Below, one piece after another: positions 8,696 to 17,212 of a stretch of DNA of 64,000 nt. A program made the position numbers and the translations under genes. The DNA is from Candidatus Parcubacteria bacterium (lineage in GTDB: Bacteria > Patescibacteria > Paceibacteria > UBA6257 > HR35), in the NCBI GenBank assembly GCA_026004535.1, contig BPJI01000001.1, forward strand, positions 310,001-374,000, written 5' to 3'. The notes below the pieces were generated by a model. It was not told where the DNA came from. It ran no database searches and worked only from the letters and a program-made list of their open reading frames with translations. Position 1 is the stretch's first letter. Every line of letters begins with the position of its first letter.

Positions 8696-9673
8696 TATTA
8701 GTCTTCTGAAACCATTTAAAAATTCTCTGCCTGACATTCTTTTTCTCCCTTCAAGCTGAACTTCTTCTAAAATACTAAAAGCATCTTTTAGTCTTAAGCC
8801 TAAATCATTTTTAATTTCAAAAAATTCTCCAACATCTTTCTTTAATATTTCTTGAGGCAGATTTTTTTCATCAAGTTTTTTGATCTTAAAGATTTTTAAT
8901 ATTTGTAAGTCTCGAATTCTTATATAAGTTCCTGGCCAAGGATTCAGGGCTCTAATTTTTCTTTGCCAAATTTCATAGCTTTCTTCAAAACTCAAAAGCC
9001 CATCTTCTTTGGTTATTTTTTTAGTATAAGTTGCCAAAGCTTCATCTTGAGGAATTAATTGAATTTTACAATTTTTAGTTCGAATTGGTTCGTGTTCAGT
9101 TCGTATTAGTTCGCATTTTAAATAATCTTCAATTACTGAATTTAAAATTTGTCCTCCTAATTTTCCTAATTTTTCTTCTAACTCCAAATAAGTCTCATCT
9201 CCTTTTAAGCCAATTTTTTCTTGTTTGATTATTGGTCCATGATCAACTAATTCATCAATTAAAAATAATGTTGCTCCAGTTTCTTTTTCTCCTTGCAAAA
9301 TAACTTCTCTGATTGGATTAGGACCACGATATTTAGGTAAAAGTGAAGGATGAACATTTAAAATTCCTTTGGGAAACAAATTAATTATTTCTTGAGGAAT
9401 AATTTTACCAAAACCAGCAATAACACCACACTCAGGTTTGATCAGTCTTATATCTTCTTTAAATTTTTCCCAACTTCCAAATTCAATCACATTTAATTTT
9501 TCTTTCAAACAGAAATTAAAAACAATGTTAGGTTCAATTTTTAGGCCTCTCCCTTTTGGTTTTCCTTTTAAAGTCAAAACTAAAACAGGTTTATATTTTT
9601 TTAAAAATTCTTTCAAAACATAAACAGAAAACTCACTCGAACCAAAAAAGATAATATTTAATGTTTTTCTCAT
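8687..9673 (-). CDS. fmt: methionyl-tRNA formyltransferase
   Basis: Formylates initiator Met-tRNA. The N-terminal domain shows LNIIFFGSSEFSVYVL, then GFGKIIPQEIIN and NVHPSLLPKYRGPNPI (about residues 108-125), which carries the formyl-folate-binding and catalytic region, then GATLFLIDELVDHGPI. The C-terminal domain (about 205-325) includes INALNPWPGTY-like residues (KIRALNPWPGTYI). I chose the ATG at 9673; an upstream in-frame ATG at 9691 sits beside a repeat. Residues near 198 (ELIRTEHEPIRTKNC) come from a short repeated DNA word between the two domains and look inserted. The peptide deformylase gene lies upstream in the same direction, separated by a 350-bp repeat array; the two enzymes act at opposite ends of the formyl cycle. 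Confidence 0.93.
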   Translation of the reverse strand: MRKTLNIIFFGSSEFSVYVLKEFLKKYKPVLVLTLKGKPKGRGLKIEPNIVFNFCLKEKLNVIEFGSWEKFKEDIRLIKPECGVIAGFGKIIPQEIINLFPKGILNVHPSLLPKYRGPNPIREVILQGEKETGATLFLIDELVDHGPIIKQEKIGLKGDETYLELEEKLGKLGGQILNSVIEDYLKCELIRTEHEPIRTKNCKIQLIPQDEALATYTKKITKEDGLLSFEESYEIWQRKIRALNPWPGTYIRIRDLQILKIFKIKKLDEKNLPQEILKKDVGEFFEIKNDLGLRLKDAFSILEEVQLEGRKRMSGREFLNGFRRLILV

Positions 9674-9682
9674 ATTATTTAT

Positions 9683-10033
9683 GCGGAACAAGCGGATACA
9701 TTACCCGGATATACAACCGGATAGATTGCCCGGATAAATACAGGATTATTCACCCGGATGATTACCGGATAATATATACCCGGATAACTAAACGGATTAT
9801 ATTTTAGAAAATCAGATTCTATTTTGGAAATTTTACATCAGGTTTAAATCCGGGTAAATTCATCCGGAGTACATCTGGGTAATTAATAATCCGGTTCACA
9901 TCCGGGTAACTTATCCGGTAAAAATCCGGGTGATATTATCCGGTCTAAATCCGGGTAACTTATCCGGTTATAATCCGAGTAGTTCTATCCGGTTATAATC
10001 CGAGTAGTTATATCCGGTTTATATCCGGGTAGA
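9683..10033. repeat. CCGGAT two-armed repeat array between fmt and def
   Basis: This gap of about 350 bp without a gene is filled by the array. The left arm (to about 9790) repeats ACCCGGAT and ACCGGAT with AT-rich spacers. A 40-bp AT-rich centre follows. The right arm (about 9840-10033) carries the reverse complements, ATCCGGTT and ATCCGGGTA, many times. Half-units recur roughly every 18-22 bp but spacers vary, so this is not a clean tandem repeat and not CRISPR. The two arms could pair as an imperfect cruciform or RNA hairpin between two functionally linked genes. Confidence 0.9.
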
Positions 10034-10041
10034 AATATTTA

Positions 10042-10500
10042 TTAGCTGTTATCTGCGATCTTATACACTTCAATTGCTTTATCAATAAACAAAACGCCAT
10101 TTAAATGATCAATCTCATGCTGAATAATTTGGGCTAATAACCCTCTAGTTTTCAATTTTTTCTTTTTACCAAAAAGGTCTTGATATTCAACAACAACTCC
10201 TGGATATCTTTTGATTTGTCCCCAAATTTTTGGTAAACTCAAACAACCTTCTTCGACAGTTTTTGCTTCACCAATAAATTTAACTATTTCAGGATTAATA
10301 AAAGTGTAAAATTTATTTTTATCATAAGCAACAAAGATTGACAAATTCTTACCAATTTGATTAGCAGCTAAACCAACGCCATTATTTTGAATCATTATTT
10401 TCTTCATTTCTTTAATTAAATCTTTTATTTCTTTATCAATTTTTTCAACTTTTTCAGTCTTTTCTCTCAAAATTTCATTAGGATAATGAATTAGCTTCAT
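10042..10500 (-). CDS. def: peptide deformylase
   Basis: Removes the formyl group from new proteins at the ribosome exit. All three metal-site motifs are intact: GVGLAANQIG (about residues 42-51), EGCLSLP (about 83-89, Cys ligand) and QHEIDHLNG (about 125-133, two His ligands and catalytic Glu). Length 152 is at the short end of the family. It lies upstream of fmt in the same direction with a repeat array between, and diverges from the nuclease gene at 10557 across a 56-bp gap that contains AGCTT-type word repeats. The C-terminal extension present in many type 1 enzymes is nearly absent. Confidence 0.95.
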   Translation of the reverse strand: MKLIHYPNEILREKTEKVEKIDKEIKDLIKEMKKIMIQNNGVGLAANQIGKNLSIFVAYDKNKFYTFINPEIVKFIGEAKTVEEGCLSLPKIWGQIKRYPGVVVEYQDLFGKKKKLKTRGLLAQIIQHEIDHLNGVLFIDKAIEVYKIADNS

Positions 10501-10544
10501 AGCTTTTAAGCTTCTCAGCTCCCAAGATTATATGGGTTATATGT

Positions 10545-10550
10545 TATAAT
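10545..10550 (+). promoter_or_regulatory. -10 box of a leaderless nuclease transcript
   Basis: TATAAT ends six bases before the ATG at 10557. With the usual 6-8 bases from -10 box to start site, transcription would begin at or next to the A of the start codon, giving a leaderless mRNA. No Shine-Dalgarno-like sequence is present. Confidence 0.55.
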
Positions 10551-10556
10551 TTTATT

Positions 10557-11345
10557 ATGAAATACCAAAATGTAGAAGAATTTAAAAAAGATCAGGGATA
10601 TATTATTGATAACCAGTGGTATCCGAGAGTAACGAAAATTTGCGACATCAAAAGCAAGCCAGCTTTATATTATTTTTATGCTCAGGCTCCGGATTTTGCC
10701 TCAGCCAATCGACAAAAACAAAAAGCAGCTGGTGAAGGAAAAATTGTTCATGAAATTATCGAAAGTTTTATTTCTCATAAACCAATAATTGTACCTGAAG
10801 ATTATGTTGGTTTTAAAAATGCTTTTGAAGATTTTTTAAAACACCATTCGTTTTTTTCTAAATATGAGTGGATTGAGAAAAAAGTAAGACATCCTGCTCA
10901 TCGTTACGTTGGTACTTTTGATGCTTTAGGAGAAATTGATGGCAATTTTGCCTTAATTGATATTAAAACATCACAATCTGTTTATGATGATTATCGACTT
11001 CAGACTGCTGCTTATTTTTATGCTTTAAATGAAGAGCCATGGCTTTTGGGTTATCAAGATAAAAAAATTATTTTACCGAGAGAGATTGAAAAAAGATTTA
11101 TTTTGAGATTAAATCAAAAAAGAATCTGTGAAAAATGTGGAGCAGTTTTAAAGGTGAGAAAAATGGGAGATAAAATTGTAGAAAGCGGAGATCAGAATTG
11201 TGAGCATCAATTTGGCGAAATTATTGGCGAATGGGAGCTTAAAGAATTTGATAATCACGAAGAAGATTTTAAAGGTTTTTTACATTGCAAAGGCTTATGG
11301 GAATGGGAATATCGAGATTTCTTAAAAGAAATAGGGTATTTATAA
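10557..11345 (+). CDS. PD-(D/E)XK nuclease-like protein with an added Cys cluster
   Basis: Resembles the Cas4/RecB/AddB-type PD-(D/E)XK nuclease fold. A His in GEGKIVHEIIESF (about residue 63) and the core GTFDALGEIDGNFALIDIKTS (split here as GTFDALGEI and FALIDIKTS, about 119-139) supply the expected Asp, Asp and Lys. YRLQTAAYFYAL (about 145) is the Q-x-x-x-Y helix. Residues about 183-215 add CEKCG ... NCEHQF, a possible zinc site inserted before the last strand. The substrate is unknown; related proteins are common in CPR genomes without CRISPR. No cas genes lie nearby. It stands alone between def and tRNA-Cys. Confidence 0.65.
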   Translation: MKYQNVEEFKKDQGYIIDNQWYPRVTKICDIKSKPALYYFYAQAPDFASANRQKQKAAGEGKIVHEIIESFISHKPIIVPEDYVGFKNAFEDFLKHHSFFSKYEWIEKKVRHPAHRYVGTFDALGEIDGNFALIDIKTSQSVYDDYRLQTAAYFYALNEEPWLLGYQDKKIILPREIEKRFILRLNQKRICEKCGAVLKVRKMGDKIVESGDQNCEHQFGEIIGEWELKEFDNHEEDFKGFLHCKGLWEWEYRDFLKEIGYL

Positions 11346-11382
11346 TTTTAATTAACGAGTTCACGAATTAACGAATCAAAAA

Positions 11383-11454
11383 GGCCGGGTGGCCGAGTGG
11401 CGAGGCAAGGGTCTGCAAAACCCTTCTACAGCGGTTCGAATCCGCTCCCGGCCT
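11383..11454 (+). tRNA. tRNA-Cys (GCA)
   Basis: A full cloverleaf: acceptor GGCCGGG pairs with CCCGGCC, the anticodon loop CTGCAAA holds GCA, the T-arm has GGTTCGAATCC, and the discriminator is U as expected for cysteine. CCA is not encoded. The gene is followed at once by a trailer that copies pieces of it. Confidence 0.95.
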
Positions 11455-11635
11455 AATCTGCAAAACCGCTTTGTGAGTTAATCTCACTACAAACCAACAA
11501 ATTTTTACTAATTAAAATAACACGAAAGCGTAAAGATGTTGTTATACTAGATAATCGTGGATTTTACCGTTTTCGAGTCCCGCCCGTGCCTCGTCTGCAA
11601 AACCCTTTGTAAGTTATATCACTACAAATCAATTG
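11455..11635 (+). repeat. tRNA-Cys trailer element, one full and one partial unit
   Basis: Directly after tRNA-Cys comes TCTGCAAAACC, a copy of its anticodon loop and stem. Next are a GTGAG/CTCAC hairpin, then TACAAACCAAC, a core with ACGAAAGCGTAAA, and at 11564-11591 a TTTACCGTTTTCGAGTCCCG segment that imitates the T-arm and 3' end. At 11592 the anticodon copy and the hairpin region begin again, and a palindrome interrupts at 11636. The other trailers, after tRNA-Leu, tRNA-CAT and tRNA-Pro, share the hairpin, the ACGAAAGCG-type core and the terminal mimic. Function unknown. Confidence 0.7.
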
Positions 11636-11656
11636 GTAAGACATACGATGTCTTAC
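11636..11656. repeat. 21-bp palindrome (GTAAGACAT-ACG-ATGTCTTAC)
   Basis: A perfect inverted repeat with a 3-bp centre. Identical copies lie at 40555-40575 and inside the ROK kinase gene at 59911-59931. Here it overlaps the 3' end of thiI. Confidence 0.9.
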
Positions 11657-12822
11657 TTTAAAAGCTCTTTTCCGCTAAATATTTTTTCTTCAAGTTCTTC
11701 AATTTCTTTTTTAAATTTAGCTTCAATCTCTAAAATTTCCTTTAATTTTGCTCTGGTTTCGACTTTTTTAGGAACAAACAAAGAACAACAGTCATCTCCC
11801 TTTAAAAGAGAAATACTATGGGTACCAATTTTTCTAGCTAAGTCAATTATTTCTGACTTATTAAAACCCAGAAGAGGTCGAAAAACAAAATTATTAACTC
11901 CATAACTAATAACTTTTAAGTTTTCAATTGTTTGTGAAGCAACCTGAACCAGGCTCTCGCCAGTAATTAAACAATCTAAATTTAATTCTTGAACCAATTT
12001 TTCAGCCAGTCGAAACATACTTCGACGATAAAAAATAACTAAAAATTTATGAGGAATGTTGTTGTAATAAAATTTTTGTAATTCTAAAATATTCATTAAA
12101 TAAAGTTTTGAGCCTAAATTATATTCATTTAAAATTGCAACTAATTTTTTAACCTTTTCTAAACTTTCTTTTGATGTTTGGGGATAGCTGTGAAAATGTA
12201 AAAAATAAACTTTTAATCCTCGTTTCATTGCTAAAAAACTTGCTACTGGTGAATCAAAACCAGCAGATAAAAGAACTAATCCTTTGCCACTTGAACCAAC
12301 TGGTAATCCTCCAAAACATTCCACCCTTTCATAAGCAAGAAAAAATTTTTTATCTTTGTAATAGATATAAATAGTTAATTCAGGATTTTTAAAATCAACT
12401 TGAAGATTAAATTTATTTTTAATAAATTCATTAACTTTTTTAGCAATCTCAATTGAAGTTAAAGGATAATCTTTATCTCCCCTTTGAACCTCAATCTTGA
12501 AAGTCTTACCATCAACGGAAATATCGGAAGCTGACGCGGAAGGAGCGGAATTAACGGAAACAAATAAGTTATTTAATAATTCTTCTAAACTATCAAAAAC
12601 TTTAACTGGATAAAAACTTTTAATCCCGAAAATTTTTGTTAATTTTACTCCAAACTCCATGTGGTTTGAGGCAATTTTTACCCAGTACCTTCCTCCTAAA
12701 TTTTTGATAAAAACTAAATCAGAGCCTAATTTTTTCCTTATATTTTCAACCAAAATTCTTTCAAAAAATTTTCTATTTTTTCCTTTTAAAATAATTTCTT
12801 CAGTAGTTAAAAGAAAATCCAT
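11653..12822 (-). CDS. thiI: tRNA 4-thiouridine synthetase (THUMP and PP-loop)
   Basis: Activates U8 of tRNA by adenylation and passes sulfur to it. Residues about 1-80 are the ferredoxin-like domain, about 80-165 the THUMP domain, and about 175-389 the ATP pyrophosphatase domain with the PP-loop LLSAGFDSPVASFLAM. ITGESLVQVASQT near 285 is another family block. The rhodanese domain of longer enzymes is absent, as in many bacteria, and DDCCSLFVPK near 352 keeps the Cys region. Residues about 92-100 (SAPSASASD) are encoded by a short repeated word, GGAAGCTGACGCGGAAGGAG, and interrupt the THUMP region. The start diverges from aspS across only 14 bp that hold TATAAT. Confidence 0.88.
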   Translation of the reverse strand: MDFLLTTEEIILKGKNRKFFERILVENIRKKLGSDLVFIKNLGGRYWVKIASNHMEFGVKLTKIFGIKSFYPVKVFDSLEELLNNLFVSVNSAPSASASDISVDGKTFKIEVQRGDKDYPLTSIEIAKKVNEFIKNKFNLQVDFKNPELTIYIYYKDKKFFLAYERVECFGGLPVGSSGKGLVLLSAGFDSPVASFLAMKRGLKVYFLHFHSYPQTSKESLEKVKKLVAILNEYNLGSKLYLMNILELQKFYYNNIPHKFLVIFYRRSMFRLAEKLVQELNLDCLITGESLVQVASQTIENLKVISYGVNNFVFRPLLGFNKSEIIDLARKIGTHSISLLKGDDCCSLFVPKKVETRAKLKEILEIEAKFKKEIEELEEKIFSGKELLK

Positions 12823-12824
12823 GT

Positions 12825-12830
12825 TATAAT
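12825..12830 (+). promoter_or_regulatory. -10 box in the 14-bp thiI/aspS divergent gap
   Basis: The two start codons (12822 on minus, 12837 on plus) are 14 bp apart. TATAAT ends six bases before the aspS ATG, and the reverse strand reads ATAATTATAAC, so each direction can place a -10 element only a few bases from its start. The -35 region must lie inside the opposite gene. Both mRNAs should be leaderless. Confidence 0.5.
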
Positions 12831-12836
12831 TATTTT

Positions 12837-14267
12837 ATGAAAAAAATTTTTAATTTAGAGACGAAAAATTTAGTTGGTCAAAAGGTTGAGCTTTATGGTT
12901 TTATTGCTGAAATTAGAGATCATGGCAAGCTTATTTTTTTTGATTTGAAAGATCGAAGCGGGATTTTACAATGTATGATTTCTCAAGAGAATAAATTTTT
13001 CCCCTTGGCTAAAGAAATTAAACCTTATTCAGTTGTTAAAATTATTGGCCAAGTTCAGCCTCGGCCAGCCCATCTGGTTAATCCTAAAATTGAAACAGGC
13101 AAAATTGAGGTTAGTATTGAGGAGCTTTCTATTTTATCTTCAGCCAAAACTTTGCCGTTCGAAGTTGAAACTGATGGTTATGAAATTGATGAAGCTTTAA
13201 GAATGAAATATAGGTATTTAGATTTAAGGAGACCGAGACTTTTTAAAAATTTAAGACGCCGACATGAATTTTTACTTTTTATCAGAAATTTTCTAGATGC
13301 CAAAGGTTTTATTGAAATTGAAACGCCAATTTTAACCAAATCAACACCAGAAGGAGCAAGAGATTATTTAGTACCAAGTAGAATTTATCCAGGAAAGTTC
13401 TATGCTTTACCTCAATCGCCTCAACAATATAAACAACTTTTAATGGTTGCTGGAGTTGAAAGATATTTTCAAATTGCTCGTTGTTTTCGCGATGAAGATC
13501 CTCGTGGTGATAGACAACCGGAGTTTACTCAAATTGATTTAGAAATGAGTTATGTTGAAAGGGATGATGTCTTGAATTTAGTCGAAGAGATGTTTATTGA
13601 ATTAGTTAGGGAGCTTTATCCTGAAAAGAAAATAACTTACGTTCCTTTCCCTCGAATTTCTTATGAAGAGGCTTTAAATCTATATGGTAGTGATAAACCC
13701 GATCTAAGAAAAAACCCTAATGACCCTAATGAGCTTGCTTTTGTTTTTATTGTTGATTTTCCAATGTTTGAGTGGAATGAAAAAGAAAATAAATGGGACC
13801 CAATGCATCATCCTTTTACTCAACCAAAATTAGCTGATGGTAGTAGAGATAAAAATGAGATTTTGAATGTTCTATCTAAGTCACCTGAGATTTTGCTCAG
13901 TGAGCAATATGATTTAGTCTTAAATGGTTATGAAGTTGGTGGTGGTAGTCTTAGAACAACTGATTCAGATATTTTAATTAAAATTTTTGAAGTTTTAGGT
14001 TATAATAGAGAGGAAATAGAAGAAAAATTTTTTCATTTACTAGAGGCTTTTTCTTATGGCGTACCTCCTCATGGTGGTATTGCTCCTGGTGTTGATAGAA
14101 TTTTAATGATTTTAGAAAATGAACCAAATATTCGTGAAGTAATTGCTTTTCCCAAAACTGGTGAAGGCAGAGATTATATGATGGGTGCGCCAAGTAAGGT
14201 CAGCAGCAATCAACTTAAAGAATTAAAACTAAAGGTCGAAATTAAGGAAAATGAAATCAATGGTTAA
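12837..14267 (+). CDS. aspS: aspartyl-tRNA synthetase lacking the bacterial insertion domain
   Basis: Charges tRNA-Asp. Residues about 1-100 form the OB-fold anticodon domain. The class II core carries RYLDLRRP (motif 1), FRDEDPRGDRQPEFTQIDLEMSY split as FRDEDPRGDRQPEF and TQIDLEMSY (motif 2), and GVDRILMI near the end (motif 3, GIAPGVDR). Length 476 is about 110 residues shorter than normal bacterial AspRS: the sequence goes from YGSDKPDLRKN almost straight to LAFVFIVDFPMFEW, so the GAD insertion domain is missing. All catalytic motifs remain. It may charge tRNA-Asn too if no AsnRS exists; that cannot be judged here. The gene overlaps the next membrane-protein gene by 17 bp. Confidence 0.95.
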   Translation: MKKIFNLETKNLVGQKVELYGFIAEIRDHGKLIFFDLKDRSGILQCMISQENKFFPLAKEIKPYSVVKIIGQVQPRPAHLVNPKIETGKIEVSIEELSILSSAKTLPFEVETDGYEIDEALRMKYRYLDLRRPRLFKNLRRRHEFLLFIRNFLDAKGFIEIETPILTKSTPEGARDYLVPSRIYPGKFYALPQSPQQYKQLLMVAGVERYFQIARCFRDEDPRGDRQPEFTQIDLEMSYVERDDVLNLVEEMFIELVRELYPEKKITYVPFPRISYEEALNLYGSDKPDLRKNPNDPNELAFVFIVDFPMFEWNEKENKWDPMHHPFTQPKLADGSRDKNEILNVLSKSPEILLSEQYDLVLNGYEVGGGSLRTTDSDILIKIFEVLGYNREEIEEKFFHLLEAFSYGVPPHGGIAPGVDRILMILENEPNIREVIAFPKTGEGRDYMMGAPSKVSSNQLKELKLKVEIKENEING

Positions 14268-14715
14268 AATTAGTCCATCAATGAAAAATTTAATTTTATT
14301 TTTAGTTGCTGTTTTAGTTGGAGTTGTTTTAGGTTTTGCAATTATTAGTTTAACCAAAGGAATGAAAAATTACTATGCTGTTTTTTTAAATAACGGTTCT
14401 ATCTATTTCGGTAAACTTTCAACCTTTCCACGATTAAAAATTGATAATGCACTTTTTATTCAGGTTGATCAAGATGGTCAGGCATCAATTCAAAGATTTA
14501 AGGATGCTGCTTGGATGCCTAAGGGACAAATTTATCTAAATCGAAATTCAATCTTATTCATTGCTCCGATAAGCGAAAATAGTCCATTGATTAACTTGAT
14601 TGAAGGAAGCCAGATTCTACCCCAGCAGCAACAACAACCACAACAACCACAACAACCACAATTACAATCACAACAACCATTTCAACAACCGTCAACAGCT
14701 ACACCTCAGAGGTAA
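14251..14715 (+). CDS. membrane-anchored protein with Gln/Pro-rich tail, unknown function
   Basis: I do not recognise a family function. Residues about 12-35 form one transmembrane helix (LILFLVAVLVGVVLGFAII). The middle (about 40-120) looks like a small beta-rich domain with YYAVFLNNGSIYFGKLSTF and GQIYLNRNSILFI, a pattern common in CPR membrane proteins. The tail after residue 125 is almost only Gln and Pro, encoded by a CAACCA-type tract that could vary by slippage. The start overlaps the end of aspS; ATGs at 14260 and 14281 are alternatives, and the last puts the helix at the N-terminus. It probably sits on the outer face of the membrane. Confidence 0.6.
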   Translation: MKSMVKISPSMKNLILFLVAVLVGVVLGFAIISLTKGMKNYYAVFLNNGSIYFGKLSTFPRLKIDNALFIQVDQDGQASIQRFKDAAWMPKGQIYLNRNSILFIAPISENSPLINLIEGSQILPQQQQQPQQPQQPQLQSQQPFQQPSTATPQR

Positions 14716-14733
14716 TTTATTCTAGCTTGGGGG

Positions 14734-14762
14734 TTGACAAATAAAATAAATTTGTGTAAAAT
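14734..14762 (+). promoter_or_regulatory. sigma70-type promoter of the 16S rRNA gene
   Basis: TTGACA at 14734-14739, a 17-bp spacer and TAAAAT at 14757-14762, about 90 bp before the mature 16S. Spacing and -35 box match the consensus. Confidence 0.6.
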
Positions 14763-14807
14763 ATTCATAGAAAGAAAATTTTTTTATTGTTGAGAAGACA
14801 AGCATTC

Positions 14808-14832
14808 TTAAGGATTTTTAATTGCCTGGGCA
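14808..14832 (+). other. 5' arm of the 16S processing stem
   Basis: Bases here pair with 16437-16460 downstream of the 16S gene (AATTGCCTGGGC with GCCCAGGCAATT, plus flanking TTTTTAA/TTAAAAA), and GGGGCAAGAT near 14846 pairs with ATCTTGCCCC near 16410. This is the long-range stem normally cut by RNase III to release pre-16S. Confidence 0.7.
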
Positions 14833-14854
14833 AATCCTAGATTCGGGGCAAGAT

Positions 14855-16382
<1,528 letters not shown>

Positions 16383-16436
16383 GAATCTTTAAAATTTAAA
16401 TTAAGCTGATCTTGCCCCAAGTCTGTTAAACTTTAA

Positions 16437-16460
16437 GCCCAGGCAATTAAAAATCTTAAT
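16437..16460 (+). other. 3' arm of the 16S processing stem
   Basis: Complement of the arm at 14808-14832. It shows that pre-16S is processed as a single-gene transcript rather than from an rRNA operon spacer. Confidence 0.65.
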
Positions 16461-16479
16461 AGGGTAATTAAAAATCTTA

Positions 16480-16857
16480 ATGAAAATACTTTTAGTTGAT
16501 GATGATAAATTTTTAAGTAGAGTTTTGGAGAAAAAATTATCTTATGAAGGATTTGAAGTTATTACAGCGATTGATGGAGATGAAGCTTTAGAAAAGGTTA
16601 TAACTGAAAAACCTGATCTTATTTTATTGGATATTATTTTACCTAAGAAAGGAGGATTTGTAATTTTAGAGAATATTAAGAAAGATCCAGAATTGAAACA
16701 GTTACCGGTATTAATTATTTCTAATCTTGGTCAAGAGGAGGATGTTAAAAAAGGTTTATCTTTGGGAGCGGCTGAATATTTTGTTAAAGCCAAAGTTTCA
16801 ATTGATGATATTATTAAGAAAGTAAAGGAGTATGCTAAGGATAAAGTAACGAATTAA
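16480..16857 (+). CDS. stand-alone response regulator receiver domain (CheY-like)
   Basis: A single receiver domain of 125 residues with the full phosphorylation site: acidic pair in LLVDDDKFL (residues 5-11), phospho-acceptor Asp in LILLDIILP (about 53), Ser in LIISN (about 82) and Lys in YFVKAK (about 104). No output domain is fused, so it acts through a partner, as CheY or Spo0F do. No histidine kinase is adjacent. It begins about 20 bp after the 16S processing stem and may be read through from the rRNA promoter, a context I cannot explain. Confidence 0.9.
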   Translation: MKILLVDDDKFLSRVLEKKLSYEGFEVITAIDGDEALEKVITEKPDLILLDIILPKKGGFVILENIKKDPELKQLPVLIISNLGQEEDVKKGLSLGAAEYFVKAKVSIDDIIKKVKEYAKDKVTN

Positions 16858-16934
16858 TGAGTTTAGCGAGTTTTTCGATCGAGTGGCAGTTAGGACAATA
16901 AATTGCTCCGTTCATAACCTGTGTTCATTATTTT

Positions 16935-17019
16935 GCCCGGGTGGCGGAATTGGCAGACGCAACGGACTTAAAATCCGTTGGCTCCCTGAGCCGTGTGGGT
17001 TCGAGTCCCACCCCGGGCA
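16935..17019 (+). tRNA. tRNA-Leu (TAA)
   Basis: Long-variable-arm tRNA of 85 nt. Acceptor GCCCGGG pairs with CCCGGGC, discriminator A, anticodon loop CTTAAAA with TAA, T-arm GGGTTCGAGTCCC. CCA is not encoded. A trailer with a near copy of its 3' end follows. Confidence 0.95.
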
Positions 17020-17153
17020 CATATCCCGGGGTGGGCGAGAACCCGCATACAACTTAACAATCAAAAAGCACTTTAACGGAGACGAAAGCGTAAACACAAA
17101 TTTCAGGGGAAAATATTTATTGAGTTTACCGTTTTCGAGTCCTACCCCGGGCA
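17020..17153 (+). repeat. tRNA-Leu trailer element
   Basis: Starts with CCCGGGGTGGGCGAGAACCC, almost the reverse complement of the tRNA T-arm and acceptor, so it can fold back on the tRNA 3' half. The core contains AAGCACTTTAACGGAGACGA and GAAAGCGTAAAC. It ends in GAGTTTACCGTTTTCGAGTC followed by CTACCCCGGGCA; the last 20 bases match the tRNA 3' end with one mismatch (17000-17019 against 17134-17153). Confidence 0.75.
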
Positions 17154-17212
17154 CCTTCTTTAATCAATTCATAATTCATAAATTAACGAGTTCACGAGTT
17201 AACGAGTTTATT

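Noticed and set aside
9683..10033. CRISPR array
   Set aside because: Half-units are only 7-9 bp, spacers vary in length and are AT-rich, the two arms run in opposite orientations and there are no cas genes. The other four arrays have the same plan.
16883..17212. N-terminal extension of the hydrolase through tRNA-Leu and its trailer
   Set aside because: The tRNA cloverleaf is complete and the signal anchor begins exactly at the ATG at 17213. The same reasoning moves the starts of the NlpC-like gene, tmk and trmD.
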